A DNA stretch of 64,000 nucleotides, from contig CAVVHH010000002.1 of NCBI GenBank assembly GCA_963748005.1, positions 1,674,001-1,738,000 on the forward strand, given 5' to 3'. The first letter of the stretch is position 1; each line of letters opens with the position of its first letter. Made by a program: the position numbers and the translations under genes. Positions 45,901 to 54,663 of the stretch are shown here, piece after piece. Source of the DNA: CAILZL01 sp963748005. GTDB taxonomy: Bacteria > Pseudomonadota > Gammaproteobacteria > Steroidobacterales > Steroidobacteraceae. The notes under the pieces were generated by a model. It made no database searches. It was not told where the DNA came from and was given only the letters and a program-made list of their open reading frames with translations.

Positions 45901-48863
45901 GGCGCGACAACAGCCTGTCATTGAGCCGCTGGCGTGGCGTGGACCTGAAGGATGGCGACAACAAACTGGTTGCTATTGTGCGTGACGCAGATGGCAAAGA
46001 AGTTCAACGCATGGAGCGCGTGATCCATTACTCCGGCGGTGCTGTGCGCGCCGAGCTGGTGAAGGAACAGTCGCGGCTCACTGCAGACGGCAGCAGCAAT
46101 CCGATTATCGCCCTGCGCATGTTCGATGCGGCGGGCGAGCCGGCGCGTCCCGGCACCATGGGCACCTTCAGGGTCGAAGCGCCGTATCGCAGCTTGTGGG
46201 AATTGCAACAACTGCAGGACAAGCAGCTGGGCAGTCTTGCACCGCGCGATCCGCAATTTGTGGTGGACGAAGATGGTCTGGCCCGTATCGAACTCGAACC
46301 CAGCTCGAATAGCGGCATGGCAGTGGTCAATCTGCATTTCAACGAACGCCAGACCCAGGACTTGCGCGTCTGGCTGGAGCCGCAGACGCGCGACTGGGTG
46401 CTGGTAGGTCTGGCTGAAGGCACGGCCGGTTACAACACCATCAGCAATAACGCCGAGGCAGCCAGTGCCGACGAACTGGGCGAAGGTTATGAGCAGGATG
46501 GTCGCGTTGCCTTCTTTGCCAAGGGACGCATCAAGGGCGACTTCCTGCTGACACTGGCCTATGACTCGGCGCGTGACGGTGACAAGGACAAGCAGAGCCT
46601 GCTGGGTGTGATTGATCCCAGCCGGTACTACATGCTGTATGGCGACGGCAGCGAGCAGCGTTTTGAAGCCGCTTCGCAGCGCAAGTTGTACATCAAGCTG
46701 GAGCGTCGCCAGTTCATGGCCATGTTCGGCGATGTTACTACCGGCATCACGATGACCGAACTGGGTCGCTACAACCGTACCTTGAATGGTCTGAAGTCCG
46801 AATACGCCGGTGAGAAATTCGGCTATACGGCCTTCGCTGCCAATACCGACCAGGGCTATGTACAGGATGAACTGCAGGGCGACGGTACCTCGGGTCTTTA
46901 CAAGCTGACACAGCAGAACATCATCGCCAACAGCGACAGGCTGCGCATTGAAGTGCGTGACCGCTTTGATACGGGCACCGTGCTCAACACCACCACACTG
47001 ACGCGTTTCATCGACTACGACATCGATTACCTGAGTGGCACGATCTATTTCAAGCAGCAGGTAATGAGCCGCGATGCCAACTTCAATCCGCAGTTCATTA
47101 TTGTCGACTACGAAGTGGACTCCGGTATGAACGAGTCGGTAAGTGCAGGTGGTCGCGCTTACGCAAGATTCGGCAACACGGAAGTCGGCACCAGCTTCAT
47201 CAACGAAGGCGCACAAGTGGGCGATACCCGCATGGCCGCGGTGGACACTCGCATCAATCTGGGCGAAGCCACGCAGCTGCGCGCAGAGGTGGCGCACAGC
47301 GAATCGGACAATCCGGCGAACGCTGCACAGGCCGATGCCTGGTTTACCGAAATCAGACATGTCAGCGAGCGACTGGACGTCAACGCCTACTTTCGCGTGC
47401 AGGAAGACGGTTTCGGTTTCGGCCAGCAGCTGTCCACCGAAACCGGATCGCGCAAGGCGGGCATAGACCTGAATTCGCGTATCAACGATCTCTGGTCGCT
47501 GCGTGGCGAGGCGCAGCACCAGCAGGTGAGCGCAACGGATGCCACACGCGAACTGGTAACGGTGCAGGCACAGCGCGAAACCCAGCTCACCATTGTCGGG
47601 ACGGGTGTGCGGCACGTTGCCGACAGTAATGTTTCCATCGGTGATGCCAGTTCAGAGCAGGGTTTTGTCACTGGCAGCATCAAACTGCTGGATCAGCGCA
47701 TCACACTGCGCGGCGAACAGGATGTTTCATTGAGCGGTAGCAGCGAAGTCACCGACTATCCGGATCGCTCGCTGGTGGGAATCGACTATCTGATGACCCC
47801 CGATATGACCCTGTTTGCCGACTATGAACACGCCAACGGCGCCACCCTTGACGCGGACATGACGCGTATCGGTATGCGCGCCAACCCGTGGTCACGCGCC
47901 CAGGTGTCATCGAGCATGAATCAGCAGTTCACCGAGAATGGCAGTCGCACCTTTGCCAACCTGGGTCTGATTCAGGGCTGGCAGATCAACGATCGTTGGG
48001 CGATGGATTTCGGTGTTGACCAGAGCAAGACTGTGCGTGGCGCCGACAACTACACTTTCAACAGCAATACCACACTGGCTTCCGGCACGCCCGCCACTGG
48101 CAGCGTTACGAAGTGGCAGACCGGAGACTTTCTCGCACTCTCGGTGGCCAGCCTGTATCGCTCTGATCTGTGGAGTGTCACCGAGCGTCTCGAACATCGC
48201 GATGGCAGCACGGAAGACCGCTGGTCGTTCACCAGTGGCTTTTACCGTGAAGCTGTCCAAGGCCATGCCTTCGCCTTTGCCACGCAATATCTGGACAATC
48301 GCAGCAAGACGGCGGGTGATGCACTGGTTGCAGCCGTGCAGTTGTCCTGGGCATATCGCCCCATTGACAGTCATTTCATTGTGCTGGACCGTGTTGACCT
48401 CAAACACCAGCGCAATGCCAGTCTCTTGCAGACCGTGCAAAGCTCGCGGGTGGTGAATAACACTCATATCAACTGGCAGGTCAGCACCCGCACGCAGATG
48501 GGACTGCAGCTGGGCGCGCGCTATGTCATCAGCAGCTTTGATGGCGACGAATATCGCGGCAGCACCGGCTTGATCGGCGCTGACTATCGGCGTGATCTCA
48601 CTAGGATATTTGACGTGGGTGTACATGGCACCATGCTGCAGTCTTTCAAGTCCGGCGTCGGCCGCAGTTCGCTGGGTGCCGATGTCGGCGTGACTTTCAT
48701 GAAAAACGCATGGGTGTCGCTGGGTTACAACGTACAGGGCTACAACGACAGGGACTTCGACGATGCGCACTATCTGGCACAAGGTCCCTACCTGAAGTTC
48801 CGCATCAAGTTCGATCAAGACACGTTCAAGGATCTCAATCTCGCCAGCATGCGCGCACATTGA
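42957..48863 (+). CDS. Giant outer-membrane protein with DUF11, SdrD-B-like, OmpA-like and beta-barrel domains
   Basis: About 1,968 residues. Order: signal peptide (MLAALVLVSLSAQA), opening PGTVISNTAQVQFTQTG shared with the upstream subunits, DUF11 repeat (~390-480), SdrD-B/carboxypeptidase-like domain (~520-610, GRIYEGTC..GVAGVRVYLEDGRYAVTDDEGKYHFEGVPAG), second DUF11 (~634-718), OmpA-like peptidoglycan-binding domain (~770-878, IKAVGHTDKTAIPKDR...LSQARAASVADYL...NRRVDINIEG), Ig-like region (~958-1148), and a ~800-residue C-terminal beta-barrel (ANFNPQFIIVDYEVD, DFGVDQSK) ending in a charged MRAH. ATG 42957 has GGAGG only one base away; GTG 42966 or ATG 42972 are alternatives. Probably the membrane anchor or export channel of the cluster. 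Confidence 0.85.
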   Translation: MRVVQMPGESAGRVSGVLRVNAGMLAALVLVSLSAQAATDPGTVISNTAQVQFTQTGSGSVETVSSNTLTATVVPVPSASALSALRFTDASSATENATAGPTQCLSGGSFANLPQPVFANGSSVDATQMLALTGTDTVHAGDPLFLQVSDADQNRNATAIDTTDLVVSSASGDTETIRLRETGSNTGVFVGYVQSRSAASANSGDCVLQVDRDSQVTARYTDPYNSSDTSNVSMLVDPYGLIFDSLTGQPVNGARVRLINAVTGQPASVFGDNGTSNYPSEMTTGNAVTDSGGTVYNLPAGVFRFPLVALGQYRLEVTPPGGYTFASGRSIDELNQLGNTAYATAGPVQNQSSSSSYRLSTASFGSAFSVTTPAAVAIDVPVDPSGTQLYVTKSTTTTTAAAGDFVQYTLGIENVSDSIAVTNVTITDMLPQGLRYQPGSARMNGNRIADPVISSDGRNLQFAIGTMAASANLKLSYVVEVTVAAREEKLTNRALAANTAGASSNVAQATIRVRNELFTDTSFITGRIYEGTCNQDGAGLKGVAGVRVYLEDGRYAVTDDEGKYHFEGVPAGSHVVQMDTVTVPDTLEPQVCDERVRFAGRSYSQFVDLRAGSMWRADFVLKAKAPPAGQVHFGMNTRIAGDAELVHTLSTQVDTLSISNARVMVMLPAGLDYVAGSATLSGNTIADPQNADGTLVFRVNELAVDAQTSLGFNTRLKPEAAGGFIIRSVLMFDTPAQKNQRSALVENRATRGEMDYESASYRFSPHFETMGTALSTADRQQLDKLAAEWRGVKNLRIKAVGHTDKTAIPKDRLHEFADNYVLSQARAASVADYLRNALELSEPQIEIVGKGADEPIAVGDDAVSLAKNRRVDINIEGMRVKELGKVSLIAARADAPLLNTTGVVVSKQTQAIHTATPNSKINADIDVESLSGGIAMVRPAVDEVPSIPSIKIAIQHAATQNVELRLNDAPVSALNFDGVATRRDNSLSLSRWRGVDLKDGDNKLVAIVRDADGKEVQRMERVIHYSGGAVRAELVKEQSRLTADGSSNPIIALRMFDAAGEPARPGTMGTFRVEAPYRSLWELQQLQDKQLGSLAPRDPQFVVDEDGLARIELEPSSNSGMAVVNLHFNERQTQDLRVWLEPQTRDWVLVGLAEGTAGYNTISNNAEAASADELGEGYEQDGRVAFFAKGRIKGDFLLTLAYDSARDGDKDKQSLLGVIDPSRYYMLYGDGSEQRFEAASQRKLYIKLERRQFMAMFGDVTTGITMTELGRYNRTLNGLKSEYAGEKFGYTAFAANTDQGYVQDELQGDGTSGLYKLTQQNIIANSDRLRIEVRDRFDTGTVLNTTTLTRFIDYDIDYLSGTIYFKQQVMSRDANFNPQFIIVDYEVDSGMNESVSAGGRAYARFGNTEVGTSFINEGAQVGDTRMAAVDTRINLGEATQLRAEVAHSESDNPANAAQADAWFTEIRHVSERLDVNAYFRVQEDGFGFGQQLSTETGSRKAGIDLNSRINDLWSLRGEAQHQQVSATDATRELVTVQAQRETQLTIVGTGVRHVADSNVSIGDASSEQGFVTGSIKLLDQRITLRGEQDVSLSGSSEVTDYPDRSLVGIDYLMTPDMTLFADYEHANGATLDADMTRIGMRANPWSRAQVSSSMNQQFTENGSRTFANLGLIQGWQINDRWAMDFGVDQSKTVRGADNYTFNSNTTLASGTPATGSVTKWQTGDFLALSVASLYRSDLWSVTERLEHRDGSTEDRWSFTSGFYREAVQGHAFAFATQYLDNRSKTAGDALVAAVQLSWAYRPIDSHFIVLDRVDLKHQRNASLLQTVQSSRVVNNTHINWQVSTRTQMGLQLGARYVISSFDGDEYRGSTGLIGADYRRDLTRIFDVGVHGTMLQSFKSGVGRSSLGADVGVTFMKNAWVSLGYNVQGYNDRDFDDAHYLAQGPYLKFRIKFDQDTFKDLNLASMRAH

Positions 48864-48922
48864 TCGAGTGACTACAATTGTGTAGCGTGCACGCCGACTT
48901 TCCGGCAGCCACGGTACAACAC

Positions 48923-49267
48923 ATGACCCTCGACGCCTTCCTGCAAAGACTCAGCAACCAACCGGACACCATTGACTTCACCGACACCATGGCGGTGATT
49001 GAAGCGTTGTACGAATTCATGCCAACGGCGTTCAAAAATGGCGAACAGGAAAATGCCGCTGGCCAGAACAATGGGTCGTGCAAACTGTTTGCATTTGCAA
49101 AGTTACAGGGCCTGAGCAGGGAACAGACACTGGCGTGCTTTGGCGCGTATTACCGGAATGATGTGCTGGAGCATCCGGAAGGCACCGATCACGGCAATAT
49201 TCGTAACTTCATGAAGTATGGTTGGGATGGCGTGGTGTATGCAGGGCAGGCATTGAAAGCGAAGTGA
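48923..49267 (+). CDS. HopJ-family protein
   Basis: 114 residues of the HopJ type III effector-like family: PDTIDFTDTMAVIEALYEFMPTAFKNG, NGSCKLFAFAKLQGLSREQTLACFGAYYRNDVL, HPEGTDHGNIRNFMKYGWDGV. The family was named after a Pseudomonas syringae protein but is widespread in free-living gammaproteobacteria without type III secretion, so an effector role should not be assumed. Start ATG 48923; no good Shine-Dalgarno. A GGGAGA-type repeat follows the stop. Confidence 0.88.
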   Translation: MTLDAFLQRLSNQPDTIDFTDTMAVIEALYEFMPTAFKNGEQENAAGQNNGSCKLFAFAKLQGLSREQTLACFGAYYRNDVLEHPEGTDHGNIRNFMKYGWDGVVYAGQALKAK

Positions 49268-49314
49268 TCGATATCCAGTCCCTCTCCCTCAGGGAGAAGG
49301 GATTGAAACCAGCA

Positions 49315-50148
49315 TCAGCACACCGACACTGCGCCACCGCTTTCCCGTGCCTGAAAATTGAATAATGGTGTAACACGCAGCGTCAGTTCGCCGGTAGTGG
49401 TGTTCACGCTGTGCTTCCAGTCAGAAATAGCGATGGTGTCGCAACTGCTGATGTTGGCAGCACGAGTGAGCGTGGCAATGACTACTGAATGAGTCAGGGT
49501 ATTGTTGCCCGTCGCACCAGTGCTGCTCAGCACCACATTGCCGAAATTGTTATAGGTCGTGAACTGCCACAAGTACTCGCTGACCTGCTTGAGTGTGGTG
49601 GCATCCAGGGGTCGTGTGTTCAACGTTCCGGCATTTCCGCTGCTTGCAAGCAGGTCCACTGTGCCACGATTCAGATAGCCACACTTATAAATGCGCTGGC
49701 GCAGATAACCCAGTGGTGTGCTGCTGCGTAGCCGGTCAAACTCAAAGTACTGCGCAGTGACTTCGGTGCCGATGAGCGCGGCATTGTCGCCGCTCACGCT
49801 GTTTGCAGTTTCCGACCATTGCAGCGCCTGGTTGAAATCGTCGCTGCACAGTTCGTAGCGCAACACCGCGCTGCTGTTCAGATCGGTGGTTTTGAGATGC
49901 GAAGTGGCAACATAGCCGGAAAACACCGGCACGCTTTCAGTATAAAAACCGGTGGGCGTGCGCTGGCTGTCGCTATAAATCAGGCTGGCGATCTGGCTGT
50001 TAGTCTGCGTTACCACGCCGGTGGTGGCGCTGGCAGTGGGCGGCGCCACTGAAGTGAGCGCGTTGTCCTCGCTGCCGCCACAGCCACACAACAGCAGCGC
50101 CAGGCCGCAGGGCAGCAGGGGGGACGTACGGTTGTATAACGCGGACAT
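49315..50148 (-). CDS. Putative lipoprotein of unknown function
   Basis: 277 residues. The signal peptide has a lipobox (ALLLCGC, Cys near residue 24) followed by GGSEDN, a Ser/Thr-rich linker, and a globular domain with NSQIASLIYSDSQRTPTGFYTESV, an RIYKCGYLNRG segment and four further Cys. I do not recognise the family. It ends VSVC. Single gene, convergent with the HopJ gene. Confidence 0.7.
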   Translation of the reverse strand: MSALYNRTSPLLPCGLALLLCGCGGSEDNALTSVAPPTASATTGVVTQTNSQIASLIYSDSQRTPTGFYTESVPVFSGYVATSHLKTTDLNSSAVLRYELCSDDFNQALQWSETANSVSGDNAALIGTEVTAQYFEFDRLRSSTPLGYLRQRIYKCGYLNRGTVDLLASSGNAGTLNTRPLDATTLKQVSEYLWQFTTYNNFGNVVLSSTGATGNNTLTHSVVIATLTRAANISSCDTIAISDWKHSVNTTTGELTLRVTPLFNFQARESGGAVSVC

Positions 50149-50680
50149 GAATCGCTCACCAGTCGGTTCCGGAACGAGGTTTGAGCGTGTGTCAGGCGGC
50201 CAGCAGTTGAATCATCCACCAACTATCCATGGCACAACGTCCTGAACGGTATCGGACAGGCTTCAGGCTGCTTGAGCAGTGGAGGATGGTGGAATTGGTG
50301 TTGGCAGCAGAACTGCGGGGTGAACGGCAGTAATGCGCAGCCAGAAAGGCATTAAGACAAATGGCGAACGGGAATTTGCCGAGGTGGGAAATTTTCCGCT
50401 CGGCCCAAGGGGACGCGAACCGAGCGGAAAATGTTTTCCATTTCAGGCGTAGGCCGGGCAGTCCGGGTTTGCGCAAAGTGCTGGGCAACCCTGAATAGCC
50501 CTGATCTATGGCCTGAGCGACATTTTGGTGAACCGTCTTACTGCCGTTGTGACGGAGTTGGCAAACCCCAAGAATGAAGCTCAAGTTTGGCCAAATCTGC
50601 CGAGTGACTCAAACTTTTTGGCCACCCAGAACAATGGACAAGCCGATAGTGCAGCATCTTGCGGCGCCAATATGGACTCG
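50149..50680. other. 532-base gap with an inverted repeat
   Basis: No convincing gene. A 13-base inverted repeat (ATTTTCCGCTCGG 50391-50403 / 50420-50432) with a 16-base loop lies in the middle. A 130-codon minus-strand frame (50192-50584) has no family features or ribosome site. Confidence 0.5.
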
Positions 50681-51979
50681 TTATCTGATTACATGGCCCA
50701 AGTGGCCGTGCACCGTACACAGCGAGGCAAATACCGGCGAGATCACCGGTTCCAGCAGATCACGTCGTTCATTCAGTGGCAACTGATCCCAACGGACATC
50801 GCCGTTGAGTACGGCGCGTAATTCTGACTCGCTGCGCTCCGAAATTTCACTTTCAACAGCAGCATGCTGCTGACTCAGCAAGCTGGTGGACTCGCCGCTC
50901 AGCAATTCAATAATGGCCTGGCAAACCTGGCTATTGCGCGGCAACTGACCATGCGCTTCGCGCACATACCAGTGCTGCGCACCGGACCAGCGGGCCAGTG
51001 CCAACGGCACCGTGCCATCACCACTATTGCTGTACTGGAATACGAATTCATTTTTCTGACGGCGGACACCGCATACCGTCTGCTGATCGATGCCGACAAC
51101 GACATGGCAGCGTCGATCGGCTGCGGCCAGATGCCGTGGCATACGGCGGCCCAACTTGAGACGTTCCGCCAGTGGCGTCAGTGCATCCTGGGGCCATTGC
51201 GCTACATCAAACAGATTCAGCTCTGGCGTGTATTGTGTTGCCGGCAGCATTTCGTAGAGGCTGTAGAAGCTGCGGAATACTTGTCGCGCAAGCATGTCGG
51301 CAGAGTGAATGTGGTCCACTGCGCCAAGCTTGCGTACCGTGGGATAGCAACCCCGCAGCGCCTGCACCAATGCAAACGAACCCTGGTTGGGCGCACCCAG
51401 CTGTACCAGTCGTGTCACCTTGCTGCTGCCAATCTGCCGCAGCGCGCTGCGTGCCACCAAGCCACCCATGCTGTGCGCCACCAGCATGATTTCTCCGGCT
51501 GTTTCATGCAGCAACTCTTCGGCCAGGCCACACCCCAGCTCCTGTACGCTGCGCCGCCAGTCATAGGGATAGAATTTCACCTGGAACCCGGCTGCCTGCA
51601 GCGACAGTTTCAACTTCAAATAACCCGGCAGGATAACTCCTAGGGGACGGATGGAACGGCGTCTGCCGATACTCAACAGTTGCAACTTGCCGGCAATCAA
51701 GGTCAGCGGGTCCAGCCAGAGAATCTCGGTGCCCTTGGCAGCGCGGATGCCCAGCTTCGAGCCCAGCAAACCGGGCAGCAAATACACCAGAGGTGCGTGT
51801 TTATCGTCAGGTGTTGCGAGCGCCCGTTGGGCCAGTCCTGTCAGCTCGGTATATGCCGCCGCACCGAAGAAAGCCTGCAACACAGGCGAATGCTGGCCGT
51901 TGGCAAGCGCCTGAGTAATCGGCGCTTCATCCAGATGATTGGGATTGAAGCCTGTGTTGTGTGTGGCGCCTGAGCTCAT
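50681..51979 (-). CDS. LCAT-like alpha/beta-hydrolase (lecithin:cholesterol acyltransferase family)
   Basis: 432 residues from ATG 51979. Alpha/beta-hydrolase of the LCAT/phospholipid acyltransferase family: VYLLPGLLGSKL at the N-terminus (oxyanion strand), WLDPLTLI, FYPYDWRRSV, nucleophile elbow LVAHSMGGLVARSAL (GHSMG-type, Ser), VQLGAPNQGSFA, and a late Asp/His pair (NSGDGTVPLALA and a following His). No signal peptide, so probably cytoplasmic or membrane-associated. Substrate unknown. Confidence 0.85.
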   Translation of the reverse strand: MSSGATHNTGFNPNHLDEAPITQALANGQHSPVLQAFFGAAAYTELTGLAQRALATPDDKHAPLVYLLPGLLGSKLGIRAAKGTEILWLDPLTLIAGKLQLLSIGRRRSIRPLGVILPGYLKLKLSLQAAGFQVKFYPYDWRRSVQELGCGLAEELLHETAGEIMLVAHSMGGLVARSALRQIGSSKVTRLVQLGAPNQGSFALVQALRGCYPTVRKLGAVDHIHSADMLARQVFRSFYSLYEMLPATQYTPELNLFDVAQWPQDALTPLAERLKLGRRMPRHLAAADRRCHVVVGIDQQTVCGVRRQKNEFVFQYSNSGDGTVPLALARWSGAQHWYVREAHGQLPRNSQVCQAIIELLSGESTSLLSQQHAAVESEISERSESELRAVLNGDVRWDQLPLNERRDLLEPVISPVFASLCTVHGHLGHVIR

Positions 51980-52051
51980 CAATAAAGTCCCCGCATTCCA
52001 ACCGACTATAGCAGCAACTACCGGGCGACAACCCGGGGGCGCGACTATAGA

Positions 52052-52453
52052 ATGCGGCCCACAACATCTGTGGACGGCGACTCCGTGAAACTGCAATTCG
52101 ATTGTTCAAAGTGTCCGGGTTATTGCTGCAGTCATCCGCGCATTGAAGTAACCGATACGGACATCAAGCGACTGGCCAAACACTTTGACCTGAGCGAAGC
52201 CGCAGCCCGCAAGAAGTTTTCCTATCACTACCTGACCAGGGAAGCGGACGAATGGATCCTGCGGCACCGCAAGGATCACATCTATAAAAGTACGTGCATG
52301 TTCTTCGACCAGGAAGAGCGGCGTTGCACAGTGTATGAGGCACGTCCGGCCGTATGCCGCAAATACCCCTACGGCAACAAATGCGGCTACTACGATTTCC
52401 TGAAGTTCGAGCGCGAGCATCAGGATGACGAGGACTTCGTGCCGTCGGCATGA
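52052..52453 (+). CDS. YkgJ-family cysteine-cluster protein
   Basis: 133 residues (start ATG 52052, or GTG 52085 close to where relatives begin). The CxxCxGxCC element (FDCSKCPGYCC), STCMFFD, RRCTVYEARPAVCRKYPYG and NKCGYYDFL are the cysteine pattern of the UPF0153 family, which binds zinc or an Fe-S cluster. Function unknown. Upstream gene is divergent (LCAT-like), 72 bases away. Confidence 0.9.
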   Translation: MRPTTSVDGDSVKLQFDCSKCPGYCCSHPRIEVTDTDIKRLAKHFDLSEAAARKKFSYHYLTREADEWILRHRKDHIYKSTCMFFDQEERRCTVYEARPAVCRKYPYGNKCGYYDFLKFEREHQDDEDFVPSA

Positions 52454-52984
52454 TGTCCCGTCAGAGCCCGGCTGGTTTGCCAGAATTACGGCTTGCACAT
52501 GATCTGTATCTGGCGTACACGTTACTCGGCACGCTGGTCAAGGCGCGCACATGGGGATCTGGGTCGTCACGTTACGGACGGCGGAAATATTTGCTCCGGC
52601 AGCAACTCTCGATATGGCCGAACTGGTGGACGTCGGCAGTGCGCATGGATACCGAATGCCCGGCAAGTGGTTACCTTCGCGCCGTACGCCGGTAACGTCT
52701 GCCTCGACTGACTTGGTCTGGTGCAGCAGATGGCTACGTCGCGTGAATTGAGGGCGGCAGAGTTACGCAACGACTATGCGGTTTTTTTGCGCACAGAAAC
52801 TCCCTGGACAGTATCTACAGTAAATACAGATGGTTATTCAAACTAGCTGATCTGTGGTTCTGCTCAAATTGGTGCGATGCGTGTGTGGGTAGTGACGGTA
52901 CGTAGTTTGCAGAAAGAATGTCGTGGATTCGGCGGATGATCGCTGTAACGAGTTGTTTCACAGCAGGCTGAAAGCGGAGCGGCC
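52454..52984. other. 531-base gap without a recognised gene
   Basis: Frames on both strands are short and lack family features. It probably contains the promoter of the 52985 gene; no hairpin or repeat stands out. Confidence 0.4.
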
Positions 52985-53785
52985 ATGCAAGAGGGGACCG
53001 ATACTGTTGATATCTCCAGCACGACGACTCGTCTGAAGCGTCTGAGCTTGATGCTGCCTGAGCGCCACCAGAACCAGATCGGGCCGCTCAGTTTCAGCAA
53101 ACTGATGGACCTGTCGATCCAGCGTATTGAGGTCATGGCGCACAGCCGTGAACAGGACGAGCTGCTGGTTGCATCCCGAATACTGGAAACGGCCAAAGAC
53201 TACTCTCGATGGGAGTGCGAGCATTCCATTGTCATGCGGCGGGTTGCCCGGCAACAGCGTACGTATCTGCAATGCAGAGAGCTGCTGGCGGCAACTTTCG
53301 AACTGATTCATCGCAAGAGTCTGTTTGCCCACTTGCGGCGGCATCAGGTGTATGGGCGGCGACGCGAGCAACTGGTCCGGCATTTTTTCTCCAGACATGG
53401 CTACACGCGCGGAATGATTGCAGAGCACGGAATCTTTCTGCGCAGCTCGGCCAGCCTGGCGTGTTCCAGTTATCTGGGCACGGATCTGTTGCATGACGCA
53501 GTTTTTCAGGAACCATTGCAGGAGTACGAGCAGCTGTACGCTGCATACTTCGATGCTTACTGCGACGCTGCACTGACGGAAATTGATAGCGGATCGTTTC
53601 AGGTTGCACTCTCAATGGCCTACTCCCTGAAGTGCGATCTCGCAGTCCTCAGGCGGACGATCCTCGGTTTGGCAAACAAGATTTCTGTAGACGACACCAG
53701 AAAATTACCGGATGGCACCTGGAGCACTGTACCGGCCGATATCAGTCATCAGAAACATCCTGTCCGGGAAATAGCGTCTCGATAA
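52985..53785 (+). CDS. Hypothetical protein, family not recognised
   Basis: 266 residues, rich in Arg/Gln and predicted largely helical (RLKRLSLMLPERHQNQIGPLSFSKL, EQDELLVASRILETAKDYSRW). No signal peptide, membrane segment, P-loop or zinc ligands seen. The ATG is preceded by no clear Shine-Dalgarno. Its last 44 bases overlap the end of def on the other strand. The length of the frame and acceptable codon use support a real gene, but I cannot name a role. Confidence 0.6.
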   Translation: MQEGTDTVDISSTTTRLKRLSLMLPERHQNQIGPLSFSKLMDLSIQRIEVMAHSREQDELLVASRILETAKDYSRWECEHSIVMRRVARQQRTYLQCRELLAATFELIHRKSLFAHLRRHQVYGRRREQLVRHFFSRHGYTRGMIAEHGIFLRSSASLACSSYLGTDLLHDAVFQEPLQEYEQLYAAYFDAYCDAALTEIDSGSFQVALSMAYSLKCDLAVLRRTILGLANKISVDDTRKLPDGTWSTVPADISHQKHPVREIASR

Positions 53786-54275
53786 AACCGAATTGACGCA
53801 TGTCGGTGATGCGCATGGGATACAGAATCCCCAGCAGGTGATCGACTTCATGCTGTACTACGCGAGCATGAAAGCCACTGACGGTACGATCGATCTGCTT
53901 GCCGTATTGGTCGAACCCCTGATACCGCAACTGCGTGTAACGCGGCACCATGCCACGCATACCGGGCACGGACAGGCAACCTTCCCAGCCATCTTCTTTA
54001 TCCTCGGCGAGCGGTGTCAGGATCGGATTGATCAATACCGTAAAGGGAATTTCTTCCGCATCTGGATAACGCGGGCTTTTGAAACCACCGAATATCACCA
54101 GTTGTTGTGACACACCAATCTGCGGCGCGGCAATGCCGGCGCCGTTGTGCGCCTTCATGGTGTCGAGCATGTCGGTGATCAGCGCATGTAGTTCGGGTGT
54201 AGCAAACTGCTGCACCGGCGCTGCCACCTGCAGCAGCACCGGGTCACCCATCTTCACTACCGGACGCACGGCCAT
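53742..54275 (-). CDS. def: Peptide deformylase
   Basis: Removes the N-formyl group from new proteins; metalloenzyme. 177 residues with the three motifs: GAGIAAPQIG (motif 1), EGCLSVPGM (motif 2, metal Cys), QHEVDHLLGIL (motif 3, two His and the catalytic Glu). Not next to fmt, unlike the main def locus of many gammaproteobacteria, so this may be a second copy. Its 3' end overlaps the convergent 52985 gene by 44 bases. Confidence 0.96.
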   Translation of the reverse strand: MAVRPVVKMGDPVLLQVAAPVQQFATPELHALITDMLDTMKAHNGAGIAAPQIGVSQQLVIFGGFKSPRYPDAEEIPFTVLINPILTPLAEDKEDGWEGCLSVPGMRGMVPRYTQLRYQGFDQYGKQIDRTVSGFHARVVQHEVDHLLGILYPMRITDMRQFGFIETLFPGQDVSDD

Positions 54276-54374
54276 GTTGGCACCTACGGGAAAAAACCAC
54301 GCTACATTCTGGCAGCACTTCTATTGAACGTCAGCCCTACTTAGAATGCAGGGCAGTAATGCCGGAGATTGATC

Positions 54375-54632
54375 ATGCCTACCTATGAATACCTGTGTGA
54401 AGCCAACGGCCGCGTGGTGGAAGTCAGCCACAAGATGGCCGACAAAGTGAAAACCTGGGGCGAGCTGTGCAGACGCGCAGAGATCGCGCCGGGCAAGACC
54501 GACCCCAAGACAAAAGTGACCAAGCTGATGTCGGCCGGATTCGTGCAGACCGGCAGCGCCAGCGAACCCATTTGCGAAAGCCCCAGTTGTGGTTCGGGGC
54601 CCTGTGGCTCCGGCATGTGTGGTTTGCAGTGA
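54375..54632 (+). CDS. FmdB-type zinc-ribbon protein
   Basis: 85 residues from ATG 54375. Begins PTYEYLCEANGRVVEVSH like FmdB/CxxC zinc-ribbon proteins, but the first knuckle is reduced to a single C (YLCEANG rather than CxxC) and the second is CRRAE. The tail is Gly/Ser/Cys-rich (CESPSCGSGPCGSGMCG). So it is a variant with altered metal ligands; function unknown. Confidence 0.75.
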   Translation: MPTYEYLCEANGRVVEVSHKMADKVKTWGELCRRAEIAPGKTDPKTKVTKLMSAGFVQTGSASEPICESPSCGSGPCGSGMCGLQ

Positions 54633-54663
54633 GCGGCAGTAACCCGGGATTGAAATCTGTTTG

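Noticed and set aside
45918..47615. 565-codon minus-strand frame inside the giant surface gene
   Set aside because: Composition is a reflection of the repeated beta-strand codons on the other strand; no motif seen.
48923..49267. Type III secreted effector role for the HopJ-like protein
   Set aside because: The family is common in bacteria without type III secretion and no secretion genes are near.
50192..50584. 130-codon minus-strand frame in the 50.2-50.6 kb gap
   Set aside because: Spans an inverted repeat and shows no conserved features; not called.
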